From the NCBI RefSeq assembly GCF_918797505.1, contig NC_092802.1, forward strand, positions 8,017,480-8,081,479: DNA of 64,000 bases, given 5' to 3'. This DNA comes from Bemisia tabaci. Taxonomy: Eukaryota; Arthropoda; Insecta; Hemiptera; Aleyrodidae. Within the stretch, counting starts at the first letter, position 1. Each line of letters starts with the position of its first letter. Under the pieces are notes generated by a model, which worked only from the letters and a program-made list of their open reading frames with translations, searched no databases and was not told the DNA's origin. Both the position numbers and the translations under genes were made by a program. Below, one piece after another: positions 22,150-33,600 of the stretch.

Positions 22150-22565
22150 CACTGAAAAAAAAATCTCGGTGTATTTACTAAGAAAATGGTAAAATTACCA
22201 TGAATTCAGGGTTCTATTTGATCCCAGTTTTTTCTTGGTAAAATTACCATTCATGGAAGAGGTCATTTTACCGAGAAATCTTTGTAAAATTATTGAAATT
22301 TCTCGGTAATTTCACTGGACCTTGGTAAAAACGCCAATATTTTTTATCGACTGTGGTAGAATTACCGAGTTAAAATGGCAAAGTTACCGGGAATTGATTA
22401 CCGATAAAAATGGCATTTTTACCTGAAAAAAAAAAACAGTAAAAATACCGGTTTTTAGGTAAGCTTACCAGTCTGTCTTGGTAAAATTACCAATAATTGG
22501 TAAAAAAGTGAGATGGTAAAGGTACCAACGGACCTTGGTAAAAACGCCGAGAATTTTTTTCAGTA
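22150..22565. mobile_element. CACTGAAAAAAA MITE (GGTAAAATTACC repeats), copy 1
   Basis: Starts CACTGAAAAAAAAATCTCGG and ends CCGAGAATTTTTTTCAGTA. It is packed with TTGGTAAAATTACC words in both orientations. The second copy is at 32651-33166. Confidence 0.8.
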
Positions 22566-22598
22566 TAATACGGCTACTAACACCTTAAACAATCTATA

Positions 22599-25346
22599 CA
22601 GGGTGATCCAAAAGTCCCTTCCACCCCCTCTAACTTTTTACCTAATTGAGGTAAAGATTTGAAACTTGGGGGATGTTCCTAGGTCAAAGGGAGCTACTTT
22701 TTGGCCCCCCTAAAATTTTCAGGGGGGCCCCCCTTGGGGGGGGGGCAACGGCCCCCAACTTTTAATTTTCAAATGGGAAGACCCCCTTTGTGATAGCTCG
22801 TTCGAAAGAGCATAAAAAAGAAAACTTTTCGCGCAAACTCGAAGTCAATATCTCAAACCGTTTCAAAATAGCGGCCGGTTAAAGATCAAAATGGCCGAAA
22901 ATTCACACCGGTTATTTGTCGATGGATTTGCGCGAAAATCGGTTTGTAGGGGTATTTTGACACGAGAAAAACGAATTTGACGTTAGATTTTCAAAAAAAC
23001 CGAAATTTCCAAAATGGCCGCCAGTTAAAGTTCAAAATGACCAAAAATTGATTTTTTTAGAAATCTAAGTTCAAAGAGCCATGCACAAAGTGGCCCATTT
23101 TTGGGCCCTCGAAATTGGGGTCGAAGTAAGGTTTATTTTCATCCTTAGGGTGACCCTTTACACATACTAAAATTTCAGATTGAGTATACGCACCGTTTTC
23201 GAGTTATGGGGGGGCAAAGTCCCCGATTTTCACCCATTTTTGCAGGTGTTTTAATGTCGAACTCCGGCTATTACGAGGTACCAGATCTAGATATTGAAGC
23301 GCGGTTTGCGGTGATTTGTTCAGCTACTCCTGTGGTATTTTTCCATATCTTTCACAAAGCCCCAAATGGTTTTTTGGGGGATGGGGAGGGGGGCTTTATT
23401 CAAACTATCATGACCGTTAGCGCATCTTACTGACTTTACTTTGCTCTCTTCTCTCCACGCCGCGGTCACGATGGTATTTTCTGTTGGAGATTTTTCTTCT
23501 TCTTTACATTTTACCAATTTTAATGTCCTCCCCCTCTCTTCCCCTTTTTATCCCCTCCCCCGCAATCCAAACACTTCCTCTCAAGTGTTCTTCCTGTAAG
23601 GCAGATATGACGGGGTCATGTGTGGGGAATTATTTTTCTTTCTTTACGATTGATAAACTTTGACCCAACTTACTTCTCCCTTACAGGGGTAAGGGCCCCC
23701 CTTACCCCTGTATTATCCCCCCCCCCTGCCCGCTATACTTCACTTGAAGTATTTTGCTCCCTCCGCAGCAGAAATGACGATGTTTCCTGTGAAGAATTGT
23801 TTCTTATTCATATTTTTCACTTTTCTCTTTCAACTTCTATGTTTGATTTATTCTTTCCTAGGTACATTCTCTTCCACTTTCTCTTCGCGTGACTATATAA
23901 CTCCCACAAAAAAGTAGTAAAAAGTAGAAGAAAAGTGAAAAGTAAAGAGAACGAGGCAAAAGAGGGACGAACAAGAGGGGAGGGGGAAGAGGAAGAAGAG
24001 GGGGAATAGGAAGAAGAGGGGGAATAATGGAGAAGAGTAGGAGGGTAGCTCCCATGTATTCAGTATTTCATTACCAAAAAATAAGTAAAACATTATTTGC
24101 CAGAAACATCGTCACTTTTGCTGCGGAGGGAGCAAAATACTTCGTGTAAAGTATAGCGGGCAGGGGGGGGGATAATTCAGGGGTAAGGGGGGCCCTTACC
24201 CCTGTAAGGGAGAAGTAAGTTGGGTCAAAGTTTATCAATCGTAAAGAAAGAAAAATAATTCCCCACACATGACCCCGTCATATCTGCCTTACAGGAAGAA
24301 CACTTGAGAGGAAGTGTTTGGATTGCGGGGGAGGGGATAAAAAGGGGAAGAGAGGGGGAGGACATTAAAATTGGTAAAATGTAAAGAAGAAGAAAAATCC
24401 CCAACAGAAAATACCATCGTGACCGCGGCGTGGAGAGAAGAGAGCAAAGTAAAGTCAATAAGATGCGCTAACGGTCATGATAGTATGAATAAAGCCCCCT
24501 TCCCCGTCCCCCAACAAACCATTTGGGGCTTTGTGAAAGATATGGAAAAATACCACAGGAGTAGCTGAACAAATCACCGCAAACCGCGCTTCAATATCTA
24601 GATCTGGTACCTCGTAACATCCGGAGTTCGACATTAAAACACCTGCAAAAATGGGTGAAAATCGGGGACTTTGCCCCCCCATAACTCGAAAGCGGTGCGT
24701 ATTCTCAATCTGAAATTTTAGTATGTGTAAAGGGTCACCCTAAGGATGAAAAAAAACCTCACTTCGACCCCAATTTCGAGGGCCCAAAAATGGGCCGTTT
24801 TTTGCCCTTTTTGTGCATGGCTCTTTGTTTATCTTCTGCCAAAATACTCTCAAATTCCAAGTTTTAGGCAAATCCATCGGCAAAAAACCGAGGTGACAAT
24901 TTTCGGCCATTTTAAACTTTAACCGGCGGCCATTTTGGAAATTTCGGTTTTTTGTAAAATCTAACGTCAAATTCGTTTTTCTCGTGTCAAAATACCCCTC
25001 TGTACCGATTTTCGCGCAAATCCATCGACAAATAACCGGTGTGAATTTTCGGCCATTTTGAACTTTAACCGGCCGCCATTTTGAAACGGTTTGAGATATT
25101 GACTTCGGGTTTGCGCGAAAAGTTTTCTTTTTTTATGTTCTTTCGAACGAGCTATCACAAAGGGGGTCTTCCCATTTGAAAATTAAAAGTTGGGGGCCGT
25201 TGCCCCCCCAAGGGGGGCCCCCCTGAGAATTTTAGGGGGGCCAAAAAGTAGCTCCCTTTGACCTAGGAACATCCCCCAAGTTTCAAATCTTTACCTCAAT
25301 TAGGTAAAAAGTTAGAGGGGGTGGAAGGGACTTTTGGATCACCCTG
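22599..25346. mobile_element. Giant 2.75-kb palindrome (CAGGGTGATCC ends)
   Basis: Ends CAGGGTGATCC and GGATCACCCTG with TA on both sides. Arms of about 1.2 kb are about 97% identical by eye, around a loop of about 250 bases near 23825-24070 that is purine-rich. The mirrored arms give twin 75-residue frames (23206-23433 plus; 24455-24682 minus) that differ at only a few residues. The right arm has an extra piece of about 70 bases near 24830-24900. No transposase is visible. Confidence 0.9.
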
Positions 25347-25605
25347 TATTTTATGAAGTAGGGATCAGTTTTGAGGCCAATGCTACCATGTGCTAAAAAA
25401 CCTGTTAGCAATCTCGAGTTTTGATCAATAGGTTTTATCCGCGCATCAGAAATGTTTCATCGTCAAAAATCAGGATAACTCTCAGAATATCAATGTACGA
25501 CAGAATTGTCGACTACTCGCTTACAGAAGTACAAATCCCTCCCGTATCCTTCCTGTGTCCAGATTTTTATCATTCAATGACGAACTTATTTTTTTATTTT
25601 TCCAG

Positions 25606-25639
25606 GGAGCTGTGCTGTGACCGGCAACTCCCACGCAAG
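25606..25639 (+). other. Candidate 34-nt micro-exon, copy 2
   Basis: A pyrimidine tract ending TTTTTCCAG is followed by 34 bases ending CACGCAAG and the donor GTATGTAA. It pairs with 3617-3650. The peptide in the same frame is about ELCCDRQLPRK, sharing L, C, Q and PRK with the first copy. The related block runs from about 25450 to 25650. Confidence 0.35.
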
Positions 25640-25786
25640 GTATGTAAATCACTGTTGCACTTATTACCGCATGAATTAAAGTCTCCTCGTCTTGAGTTCA
25701 GAACATCTGAAACAGACTCGTCGAATCACTTTTTCTTCCTTCAATGTGTCCCTGAACCATGAACCTATTGGACCTTGTTAAGGAGA

Positions 25787-26008
25787 AAGGATCCAAGGCA
25801 CATTAGCTGTAGCCAAATTTAATTGGAAAGTCTAATTTTTTACACTAAACTGGCTGTGCGAATTTTTCTGCAAATTTCAGCGAATTTTCTGCATAGTACG
25901 AAGCAAATACCTTAAAAATTTAAAAGGAATTTGCACAAACGTTCCCTTGTAAAAAATTAAATTGCCCAATATTTGGCAATAGCTCATGAGGCTTGGTTCC
26001 TTCTTTAA
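25787..26008. mobile_element. K-family palindromic MITE
   Basis: GGATCCAAGGCACATTAGCT and AGCTCATGAGGCTTGGTTCC ends, with TTAATTGG, AATTTTTTACA and the mirrored TGTAAAAAATTAAATTGCCC inside. Confidence 0.75.
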
Positions 26009-26612
26009 CGAAATTATTACTTCATTTTGTAAACATTTATATTTTTAAAGCGTGACAAATATTTGTAAAACCTTTTCCAACCGATGGCATCGATATTAAT
26101 CTCAATGAGCCGCAGTTGCCGAAAGACGATTTTTCGGCCTTCGGCCTTCGCCCTTCCAACTTAAACCGATTTAATTAATTTTTTTAAAAATAGAAAACCA
26201 CGATAAAGTTGATGCAAATGTGACCGAATCTTAAAAAGGGACCTCATGCTTCAAGAGAAATCCTTCCAAGTAGATCAAAAGGGGAAAATTTTGGCATTCC
26301 CGATTTCGAGTTCTCAGCTCGAAACGCTCTCTAGCGGCCTTTGTGACAAGTTACCGGAGGTTTGAGTTTAACTTTCTCCCTACAGAGGGCCCTAGCTGCT
26401 CCTTTTCATGCGTACTTCAGAAACTTGCGCCAAAATTTCCAGATTTTCTCACTTTATACATTAGTACCAAGTGGTAATTTAAATGTTTGGATGATAAGGT
26501 CGCTTTTCATGGATCAAATCGTCAATCGATTTAAATTCCTATCTAACATAGTTTTCATAGGCTCTCGCGCAAATGCGAGCAAATCTCGATTCTATCAGCA
26601 ACATGAACTAAC
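26009..26612. other. Unique stretch, nothing recognised
   Basis: Contains a short CGGCCTTCGGCCTTCG repeat near 26135; otherwise unremarkable. Confidence 0.4.
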
Positions 26613-27290
26613 GGTCAATGGGTCATTTTTGCTTTTCAGAGATTCGTGTTTTGATGGTTTGAGCTTACGAATTGGTAAAAAATAATAAGATCCGGCCAAA
26701 CTATAAGTTTCTACGTCCAATTTTAGCGGCAATCATCGGTTCTTGCACGAAGGAACGTAGTAACTCCATTCCAAGGTTGCAAATTTGACTCAAACAATTG
26801 AATTTTCTGCGAGAAAAAACAAGCTCGATTGACTTCGAAACTTAGGCTGATTTTTGCACGAAATCAGAAGAGATATCAGTGAAATTTTCAGTCAGAATTT
26901 CTCAAAATTCCAGTGGTGGAAATGAAATTCACTCGGGAAATCTGGCAACACTGAAATGTAGTTACGTTGTCTCGTGAGAGAAACGACGAGATATCGATCA
27001 TCGGAAAGACAGTGTATGACGTCGTACGCCGCGGTTGCACATACCATGGTTTCTTTCACCTCAGTGTCATCCGTGTTTTACGTCGAGTAACCTGTTCAAT
27101 GTGTGTCTCACAGATCGATAAAACCAAGGTGGAAGAAACCATGGTATGCACAGCCGCGTCGGATGACGTCATTCACGCGACAGCGCGTCACACAGAAACG
27201 CTGCTAAGTGCAATAACCGGCGCCTTCCATTTTATTATACGCAACACGCGCGTCGATAGAGTACGAATAGTTGTATGAAGGCGTCATTAT
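26613..27290. mobile_element. L-family related composite
   Basis: 26613-26690 matches an L terminus (TTTTGATGGTTTGAGC, AAAAAATAATAAGATCC). 26985-27180 matches the L core (GATATCGATC, TGACGTC, mirrored ACCATGGTTTCTT and AAGAAACCATGGT). Between them, 26700-26960 resembles 59440-59640. The end (27180-27290) carries GCGCCTTCC and GAAGGCGTC. Confidence 0.55.
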
Positions 27291-27985
27291 CAACCGACAT
27301 AACTGAGTGCGTTCCTTTGTCGACTGAGATATTAACGTAAAAAGCCCCTCCCCGTTTTATTCTATCTGAGTATTGTTTGAGCGGTTAAATTAAAAAATGC
27401 GCGCATTAACATGCTAATATTTTGAAGTTCTTCGGTTACAGAACGTACTCGATTGATTTTTCAACTTCGCTAAAAGTGGTTTAAAGATGGATGAAAATCT
27501 ATCAAAACGTAAGAATGCACGAATATAAATAGAAAATCGCAGGATTGATCGTGTTTACTTCGATAATTAGTGGGTTTGGACTGCAGTACATGGAAAAGTT
27601 AAGCTAAGTTTGGTCAAATCGTTGAGTTGTAATGCTGTATTAGGTTTTGAAGTGTGAATTGCGCTCTGATATACATCCTTTTACCTAGAAAAGAAATTAC
27701 CTTCCAAATGATGCATCTTTGACGAAATTTCTTCGCAAGCGGGTGGGATAATGTGAAGGCTCATGATCGATTCAGTCAACAAGCGAAAGTCAGTCAACGC
27801 TGACAATTCGGCTAACTTTTGTTCAGGTGCGATAAACATTACACTGAACACGACCATTCTTGCTATTTCTTAGCAGAAAAATGTCTTTCCCTATGCTTTA
27901 CATAATTTTCAACCACCTCTACGCCATTTTCTTGCGATAGATGACGCTCCGTGAATTTTGATCCGTGGGCAGAGGAGGCGGATTC
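27291..27985. other. Unique stretch, nothing recognised
   Basis: AT-rich, no repeat partner or coding frame seen. Confidence 0.4.
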
Positions 27986-28580
27986 AGAAAAATTCACTCT
28001 CCCTCGGTTTTATTTAACTAAATTTAAAAATCTCTATAGCGTTAAAAAGCTGGAAATAGAGGCTTTTTATCGTTTTTCATTGATTTTTGTCATCTTTTTA
28101 ATTTAGGAGATACTAAATAAGTAGACTTACTCTTTAATGGACGATTCTCGTATTACCATCGGTCAGAACTGCTAGTCACAAAATCATGTTTTACATCCTA
28201 GTAGAGAATCATAGAGAATAATACCAGAAAATAATGGCTTTTTCACGCTTTTTATAGAGTTTCTCTATCTGCCTGAGACTAGAAGATATTGAACAGGTAA
28301 ACATACTTTCTTGACGATCCTCTTATACCAGTTCGATTACATCGTTCGGCTGCCCTTTTAAGCCCCGAACTACGAGCAAAGGCATCGGCAAATGCCTCAT
28401 GGATTTTCGGACTTTTCTAGAGTTTTACTAAACCAAATTGAAAAATATATAGCGCGTTGATAAGCTCAAAATAGTGGCTTCTTACCGATTTTTATGGATT
28501 TTCCTCATCTACCTTAGACTAATTGTAAGAGATATCGAGCAGGTAAACTTACTACACTCGTAGACCAGTTCGTATGGAGA
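27986..28580. repeat. Three diverged tandem units, about 190 bases
   Basis: Each unit has a variant of TGGCTTTTT, a TTTTTATNGATTTT-like stretch, then GAGATAT-like sequence and AGGTAAACTTAC. They lie near 28060-28140, 28230-28320 and 28465-28560. Confidence 0.5.
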
Positions 28581-28886
28581 TGATACATGTGTGAGAAATT
28601 TGCGATTTGATTATCGTTTCATTTTAGAGTCCCCAAATAAGGTGGCAGCCCTGTCAATGTATTTGCTCCCTATCTTTGCATGGAGAGTTCTTCTTGATGT
28701 AGATGTGGACTCTCAGGATAGAGTGGGATATCCCCTCCATTTTGGCCTCAACTTGAGAGCTTTTTTCGAGCTTGGGAGTTAATTTCAGAGAAAACCAGTG
28801 GCACCATCGTGTTTCTCGCAACTTTTTGCATAAGAATCAACAGTCAAATCGCAAATTCCTCACACATGCAACATCTCCATTACATC
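28572..28886. mobile_element. 500-bp foldback element, deletion copy
   Basis: The left arm is reduced to GTGTGAGAAATTTGCGATTTG; the right arm is complete, from CAGCCCTGTCAATG to CACACATGCAACATCTCC. Confidence 0.8.
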
Positions 28887-29569
28887 AGCCGGCTGCCTTT
28901 TTAAGCCCGAATTACGAGCAAAGGCCCCATGGATTTTCGGACCCTCAAATTTGTCGTTACTCCTCATTAAGGGTCCTCAAACCAAGTACCACGGATCCTC
29001 GAAATTACGAGCATTCACCTCCGAGTCCCCCGGCCCCGAAAAGCGGGGGTGATAAAAAAATAAAAAGGTGCTTTTTAAATTGTGGTATATCGATCAACGG
29101 CGCGGCGGCCGGGTGCCGAGGGGGGGGGGGGGGAGGCCGGTTTCGGGGCGAGCGCCCGCGCACTCTCCGTGGAGGCTCCCGGCCGCGGGTTCGACTTCGG
29201 CGGCAGTTGCCTCCCGCTCTCGGTCCGGTCCGCGCGCGAAGCCGCCCCTTGCACTTATACGTCCCGCAACACGGTCGGGTCCATTCCCGCGCCCCTTGCG
29301 CCTATACCCCCCGCATCGCAGCGCGGCCCTCTCCCGCGCCCCGTGTCTCCGTGTCGCTGACCCCCCTCGAGTGGCTTTGGATTTTGATGTTTTTGACTTT
29401 GGCGCAGCGACGAGTCGAGATGATCCTCGGATTTTGAGCCCCCCCGTCGGTTTGGATGTAGTGGTTTTTCTCAAGTGAAGTCATGGGATGTGATTTTTCG
29501 CCGGCTGAGCTCCTGAAGGAATGATTTTGATCCTTTTAACCGGTGAGTTGTGGCCAGGGTTGCGATTTT
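28887..29569. other. GC-rich patch
   Basis: 28888-28950 repeats 28345-28420 (GGCTGCC, TTTTAAGCCC, GAGCAAAGGC, ATGGATTTTCGGAC). 29090-29420 is very GC- and CpG-rich with a G run near 29119-29133, and keeps all frames open, so the 221-codon frame there is not evidence of a gene. It might be a promoter or first exon; nothing proves it. Confidence 0.35.
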
Positions 29570-29830
29570 TCTCGGGAAATAAAATCTTGAAATTCCGTGC
29601 GGAATATTTCATGAAATTTTAGAAAAATGTCGAATGGAAAAGTATTTTTCGAAATATAATGCGTAATTAAATGGAGGACGACTGGTTTTTGCTCTTGGTG
29701 TTTTTTAGTGCGTGTTGCATATTCAGCCGCAGAGAATGTGTTTCACATTTCTCATATTGTTCAAACTTTGTGAAATTTCGTGAAATATTTCATGGAAATT
29801 TTCAATATTTCATATTTTTCATTTTACCCG
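29570..29830. repeat. Diverged repeat shared with 54590-54800
   Basis: Both have AAATCTTGAAATT, ATTTCATGAAATTT or a close variant, then CTGGTT, a T-rich stretch, GCGTGT, TGCATA and TGAAATATTTC in the same order. Confidence 0.5.
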
Positions 29831-30218
29831 TGAAAACCTCGATTGTGTCTCGTACGTTGTTTGTGGAAGTGGTTCCAGGAATAGTCTGCGTGTGGATCTA
29901 AAACGGAATTAACCGTTTCGTTCCTCGCCGAAACTTGGATTTGATACTCTCTATTTGTTTTCGTACTTTCAACCCATTTCAAGAGGATATATTTCAACAG
30001 TCCAACGGATAAAGGTTCTCAGTCCACGGAGGCATACTTTTTGATAGGTCGATTTTTGTCACGTTGGGTAGAAAAATTTAATTTTGATATTTCGACCAAA
30101 AATTTTCTCTAATGTCTTTGAAAATAATTTTACAGCGATTTTGTTCACTTTAGTGCCTACGGAGGTGTAAAATTGCATTATCATATACGTCAATTCCTTG
30201 CCCTTAGCAGGATTTCAA

Positions 30219-30221
30219 AAG

Positions 30222-30258
<37 letters not shown>
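30219..30258. repeat. Poly-T tract, about 36 bases
   Basis: An uninterrupted T run. It could be the tail of a minus-strand retrocopy or simple slippage; the flank on the tail side shows no retroelement. Confidence 0.7.
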
Positions 30259-30262
<4 letters not shown>

Positions 30263-30460
30263 GTTGGTATTTTGACATATTTTGAGGCTTCCGTGACGGA
30301 GATTTTCCGTCAATTTCTGCAGAACAATTACGCCTTACTTTCAGCACAAAGTAGTTTCGAATTGCTGCCTTCAAAACACCCGGAAAATTTTCGAAATTTT
30401 TACGGTATTTGGAAGCATTTTGAGGCTTCCATCATGAAAATTTTAGAAAATACTAACTGA
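30259..30460. repeat. Inverted-repeat element shared with 56755-56950
   Basis: TTTTGAGGCTTCCGTGACGG near 30280 and GAGGCTTCCATCATGAAAAT near 30421 are shared, in opposite order, with the element at 56755. Confidence 0.5.
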
Positions 30461-30775
30461 ATGAACACGGCGGCGTTTTCTTTCGAGACTTGACATTAAG
30501 GGAGATAATCATACTCGACGAAGGTTTTTTTCACTATACATAATTTCTACGGGGGAGGGGGGATAATACTATTTTGAATTCTAGGGAGGCTAGGCCCCAT
30601 AGACTCTATGGAGTCTTTTTTGTTGTCTTTTTTTTAAATTTACTGAACCTAAGATTGAAGACGCACCTGCGATATGTATAGAAAAAATTAACAATATATA
30701 AACAAAAAGGAATACAAAATGAATAAATCAACTACGTGAAAACTATGTGTTAAACTTAAAGAAAAAGGAGTATAC
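30461..30775. other. Unique spacer
   Basis: Nothing recognised apart from a G run near 30550. Confidence 0.4.
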
Positions 30776-31027
30776 TGCCATTCTAAGGAAGAACGCCGTA
30801 TGAACATTCGAGAGTTGCCAAATTTCTCTAGATAAAATATGCATTCTTGACAACATTCGTGCATATTTTTCATTGACATTTTCAGATATTTTAGATTAAA
30901 TTGCGCACAAAACTGTCTGAAAATTTTGGAAAATAATATCCGCAATTTTCCCAGTAAATTCGGCTTTTACCGGAGGAAGCTTGGCAACATCTGAAGGTTC
31001 ACAAGGCGTTCTTCCTTAGCACGGCAG
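30776..31027. mobile_element. D-family MITE, full copy
   Basis: CTGCCATTCTAAGGAAGAAC and GCGTTCTTCCTTAGCACGGCAG-type ends (the last read as two parts, GTTCTTCCTTAG and CACGGCAG). About 252 bases. Fragments or copies at 38195-38412, 44491-46160, 46290-46487 and 54420-54590. Confidence 0.75.
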
Positions 31028-32650
31028 TAGAAACAGTCCAACCAGTCCTCGTCCCTATTTCTACCAAATTCCTATTCGCCGCTATTCAGGTGCCAGAAAT
31101 TTTCACCTTTGACCGATTGGTATTTAGAACCTGTTTTATTTTAACCGTGTTATGATGTTGGGAATATCAACTTTCAAAGATATTGAGTAGCCGTTTTTGA
31201 CGATTTTTAGATACCATATGAAATTCCTCTTTTAAAGATACTCGGAATGCTTCCTTGAAAATCCTTGTGGCTAATTAATCGTGGCTTCACCTCGAATTGA
31301 TTTTAAAATTATGATAATTATTTTTGAAAATTGGCAATAGTGTTAGCTTAAGACCAGGGGTTGCCGTGGGATGCTCGGTCGAGGATATGTAATTTGCGAA
31401 TCGGACTTGGTTATCAGTCACGAGTTGGGACTTTTCGCAGTTTTGAAGGCAGGCGGAAGCGTTGTGTATTCGCGTGTAATGCTTGAAGTATTAAGCTCAG
31501 TTGTAAGGCGCTGGTAGATATGTAACTCCTTCGGTGCTCTCGAAGTCGTAAGGCGCTGTTGCCAGAGCACTGATGATTGTTCGAACGTAACATGTCGTTC
31601 GTGTAGTTCACACGACCGATGATGTCCTTTTCACGTTTGAAATGCCACAAAATTTTCCGATTTGGCGACGACGCTCCGAAGTATAATCAATCTTCGCAGA
31701 ATTCGAAATGGTATTTTCAATTCTTATTCAAATGAAATCCTGTATCTTTGGAGAGAGCCCAAGAAAGTAATAGGGCGTGAATCAAAGCTGCGAGTCGTGA
31801 AGACTGGAGGAGAGTAGGAAATAGGAATACTGAAAAACTCCACATCGATGACATTTTCATGAAACAGACTGTGCACAAGTTAACTAGAACAGAACGGTTA
31901 CAGTGAGAAAAGGAAAAAATATTTTTATCTTTATCAATTCAGATTCAGAACTATAGGTAATTTAAGTTATTTAAAGTCCACTCTAGTTTATCGGAGTTAA
32001 ACACATTTAGAGATACTGAAATTCGACTTAAAACCGACTCAATTTCATCTTCAACGCTGGAGCAGATTATTTTTGAGTTTAACAGTGTACTTCACATACG
32101 GCCTGGGGAGTTCGATTAATGGTTTGAAATCGCTGGACCAAAATTCAAGTTTCAAGCATCAAATCGGGTTAAAACAATCGAACTCAAAGACGAATACACC
32201 GCTGGAAAACCTAAAAACTGTGAAAAAATAAATCGCAGAGAAATTCATATCGCTCCTCTTGCACAAAGTGACCTTTCGCACAAAAATTATTTCTCACATT
32301 TCGACCCTCAAATAATACGAAGGTCTATACAAATTCATAATTTAAAGTAGAGATAGGGAAAACGCTGGTAGATTTCCGTGCCGGTTGTTGTACATGTCGT
32401 GTAATTTTTTTTAATCTTGCAAACTTTATAATAATAGGCAAGGAATCGATCCAGCGGAGTGGAAAGCTCCCAGCGGCAGCCACTAATACCTACCTAAACC
32501 TAGTAAGGGTCTAAATTATTCAGGCCTCACCGCCATGCAAAAAGAGTGCTTCGTCACCAACAGAAGTTGAAATGAGGATATTACATCAAAAGTATCGTGC
32601 TAATGTGAGCGTCGTATGAAAATTCGCACGCTGCCAATTTCATTCCAATA
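31028..32650. other. Unique stretch, nothing recognised
   Basis: 1.6 kb without a repeat partner in this window and without a convincing coding frame. Confidence 0.4.
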
Positions 32651-33166
32651 CACTGAAAAAAAATCTCGGTGTATTTACTAAGAAAAGGGTAAAATTACCA
32701 AGAATTCAGGGTTCTATTTGATCCCAGTTTTTCCTCGGTAAAATCACCATTTATGGAATTGGTCATTTTACCGAGAAATCTCGGTAAAATCATTGAACTT
32801 TCTCGGTAACTTTACTGGACCTTGGTGAAAACGCCAATATTTTTTATCGACTGTGGTAGAATTACCGAGATAAAATGGCAAAATGACCGGGAATTGATTA
32901 CCAATAAAAGTCGTATTCTTACCTGAAAAAAAAAACAGTAAAAATACCGGTTTATAGGTGAGCTTACCAGTCTGTCTTGATAAAATTACCAATAATAGGT
33001 AAAAAAAAGTGAGATTCTTACCTGAAAAAAAAAACAGTAAAAATACCGGTTTATAGGTAAGCTTACCAGTCTGTCTTGATAAAATTACCAATAATTGGTA
33101 AAAAAAAGTGAGATGGTAAAGGTACCGACGGACCTTGGTAAAAACGCCGAGAATTTTTTTTCAGTG
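32651..33166. mobile_element. CACTGAAAAAAA MITE, copy 2, with internal duplication
   Basis: CACTGAAAAAAAATCTCGG and GAGAATTTTTTTTCAGTG ends with TA on both sides. Compared with 22150-22565 it has one extra copy of a segment of about 97 bases (beginning ATTCTTACCTGAAAAAAAAA), which makes it longer and opens a 107-codon minus-strand frame of repeats. Confidence 0.85.
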
Positions 33167-33439
33167 TAAAATGAGCATTTTTGTGAATTTTTATTCGTGA
33201 ACTCGTCACCTTCCGGCCAAAGTATCACCTTCCGCCACCATTTGACTTTTTAAGGAGAAATTATTTGTTGAACGAAGCTGTCCGAAAATTGAACTGAATT
33301 TTTATTGAGCCGTAGTATCTTGATTTATTTTGCGAGGAAAGCTCCGTACTTTTGATGGATGCCTGCCATTCCTAATATATTAGAGCGCCTTCAGTTTCGT
33401 ATGATACTGTGCAATACCTCGGGTGTGAAATAGTTGCTT
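33167..33439. repeat. T-family end fragment and spacer
   Basis: CACCTTCCGGCCAAAGTATC at 33207 matches the T element at 37938-38192. The rest is unique, with GCGCCTTCAG near 33389. Confidence 0.5.
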
Positions 33440-33600
33440 CAAGCGCCGTGGCACGCTGCGGTGCGGCAGGCGGGCAGCCAGCGCGAAACGCGCATTGGCG
33501 CCTACAAACCTAATAGGGATACTTCACGCGTTGCGCAATGCGTGAAGTATCCCTGTTAGGTTTGTAGGCGCCAGTGCGTCGCCGCTCCGCTTTGTGTCAG
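33440..33600. repeat. 78-base near-perfect hairpin and GC-rich flanks
   Basis: 33496-33573 reads from TGGCGCCTACAAACCTAATA to TAGGTTTGTAGGCGCCA and is self-complementary through a TTGCGCAA centre. A near-identical hairpin is at 61806-61881. Both are flanked by GC-rich words with GGCGGGCA on the left. Confidence 0.85.

Noticed and set aside
23206..24682. Conserved twin 75-residue frames as a gene pair
   Set aside because: They are mirror copies in palindrome arms whose identity is just as high outside the frames.
28772..29484. 221-codon and other frames on both strands
   Set aside because: The GC-rich patch opens every frame; the peptides are low-complexity R, P and G, and the first third is a foldback arm.
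30219..30258. Retrocopy with a poly-A tail
   Set aside because: No coding or LINE sequence lies on the side where the body should be, and no target duplication was seen.
32768..33091. 107-codon minus-strand frame with a repeated GKLTYKPVFLLFFFSGK-like segment
   Set aside because: It is the translation of the duplicated interior of the CACTG MITE.
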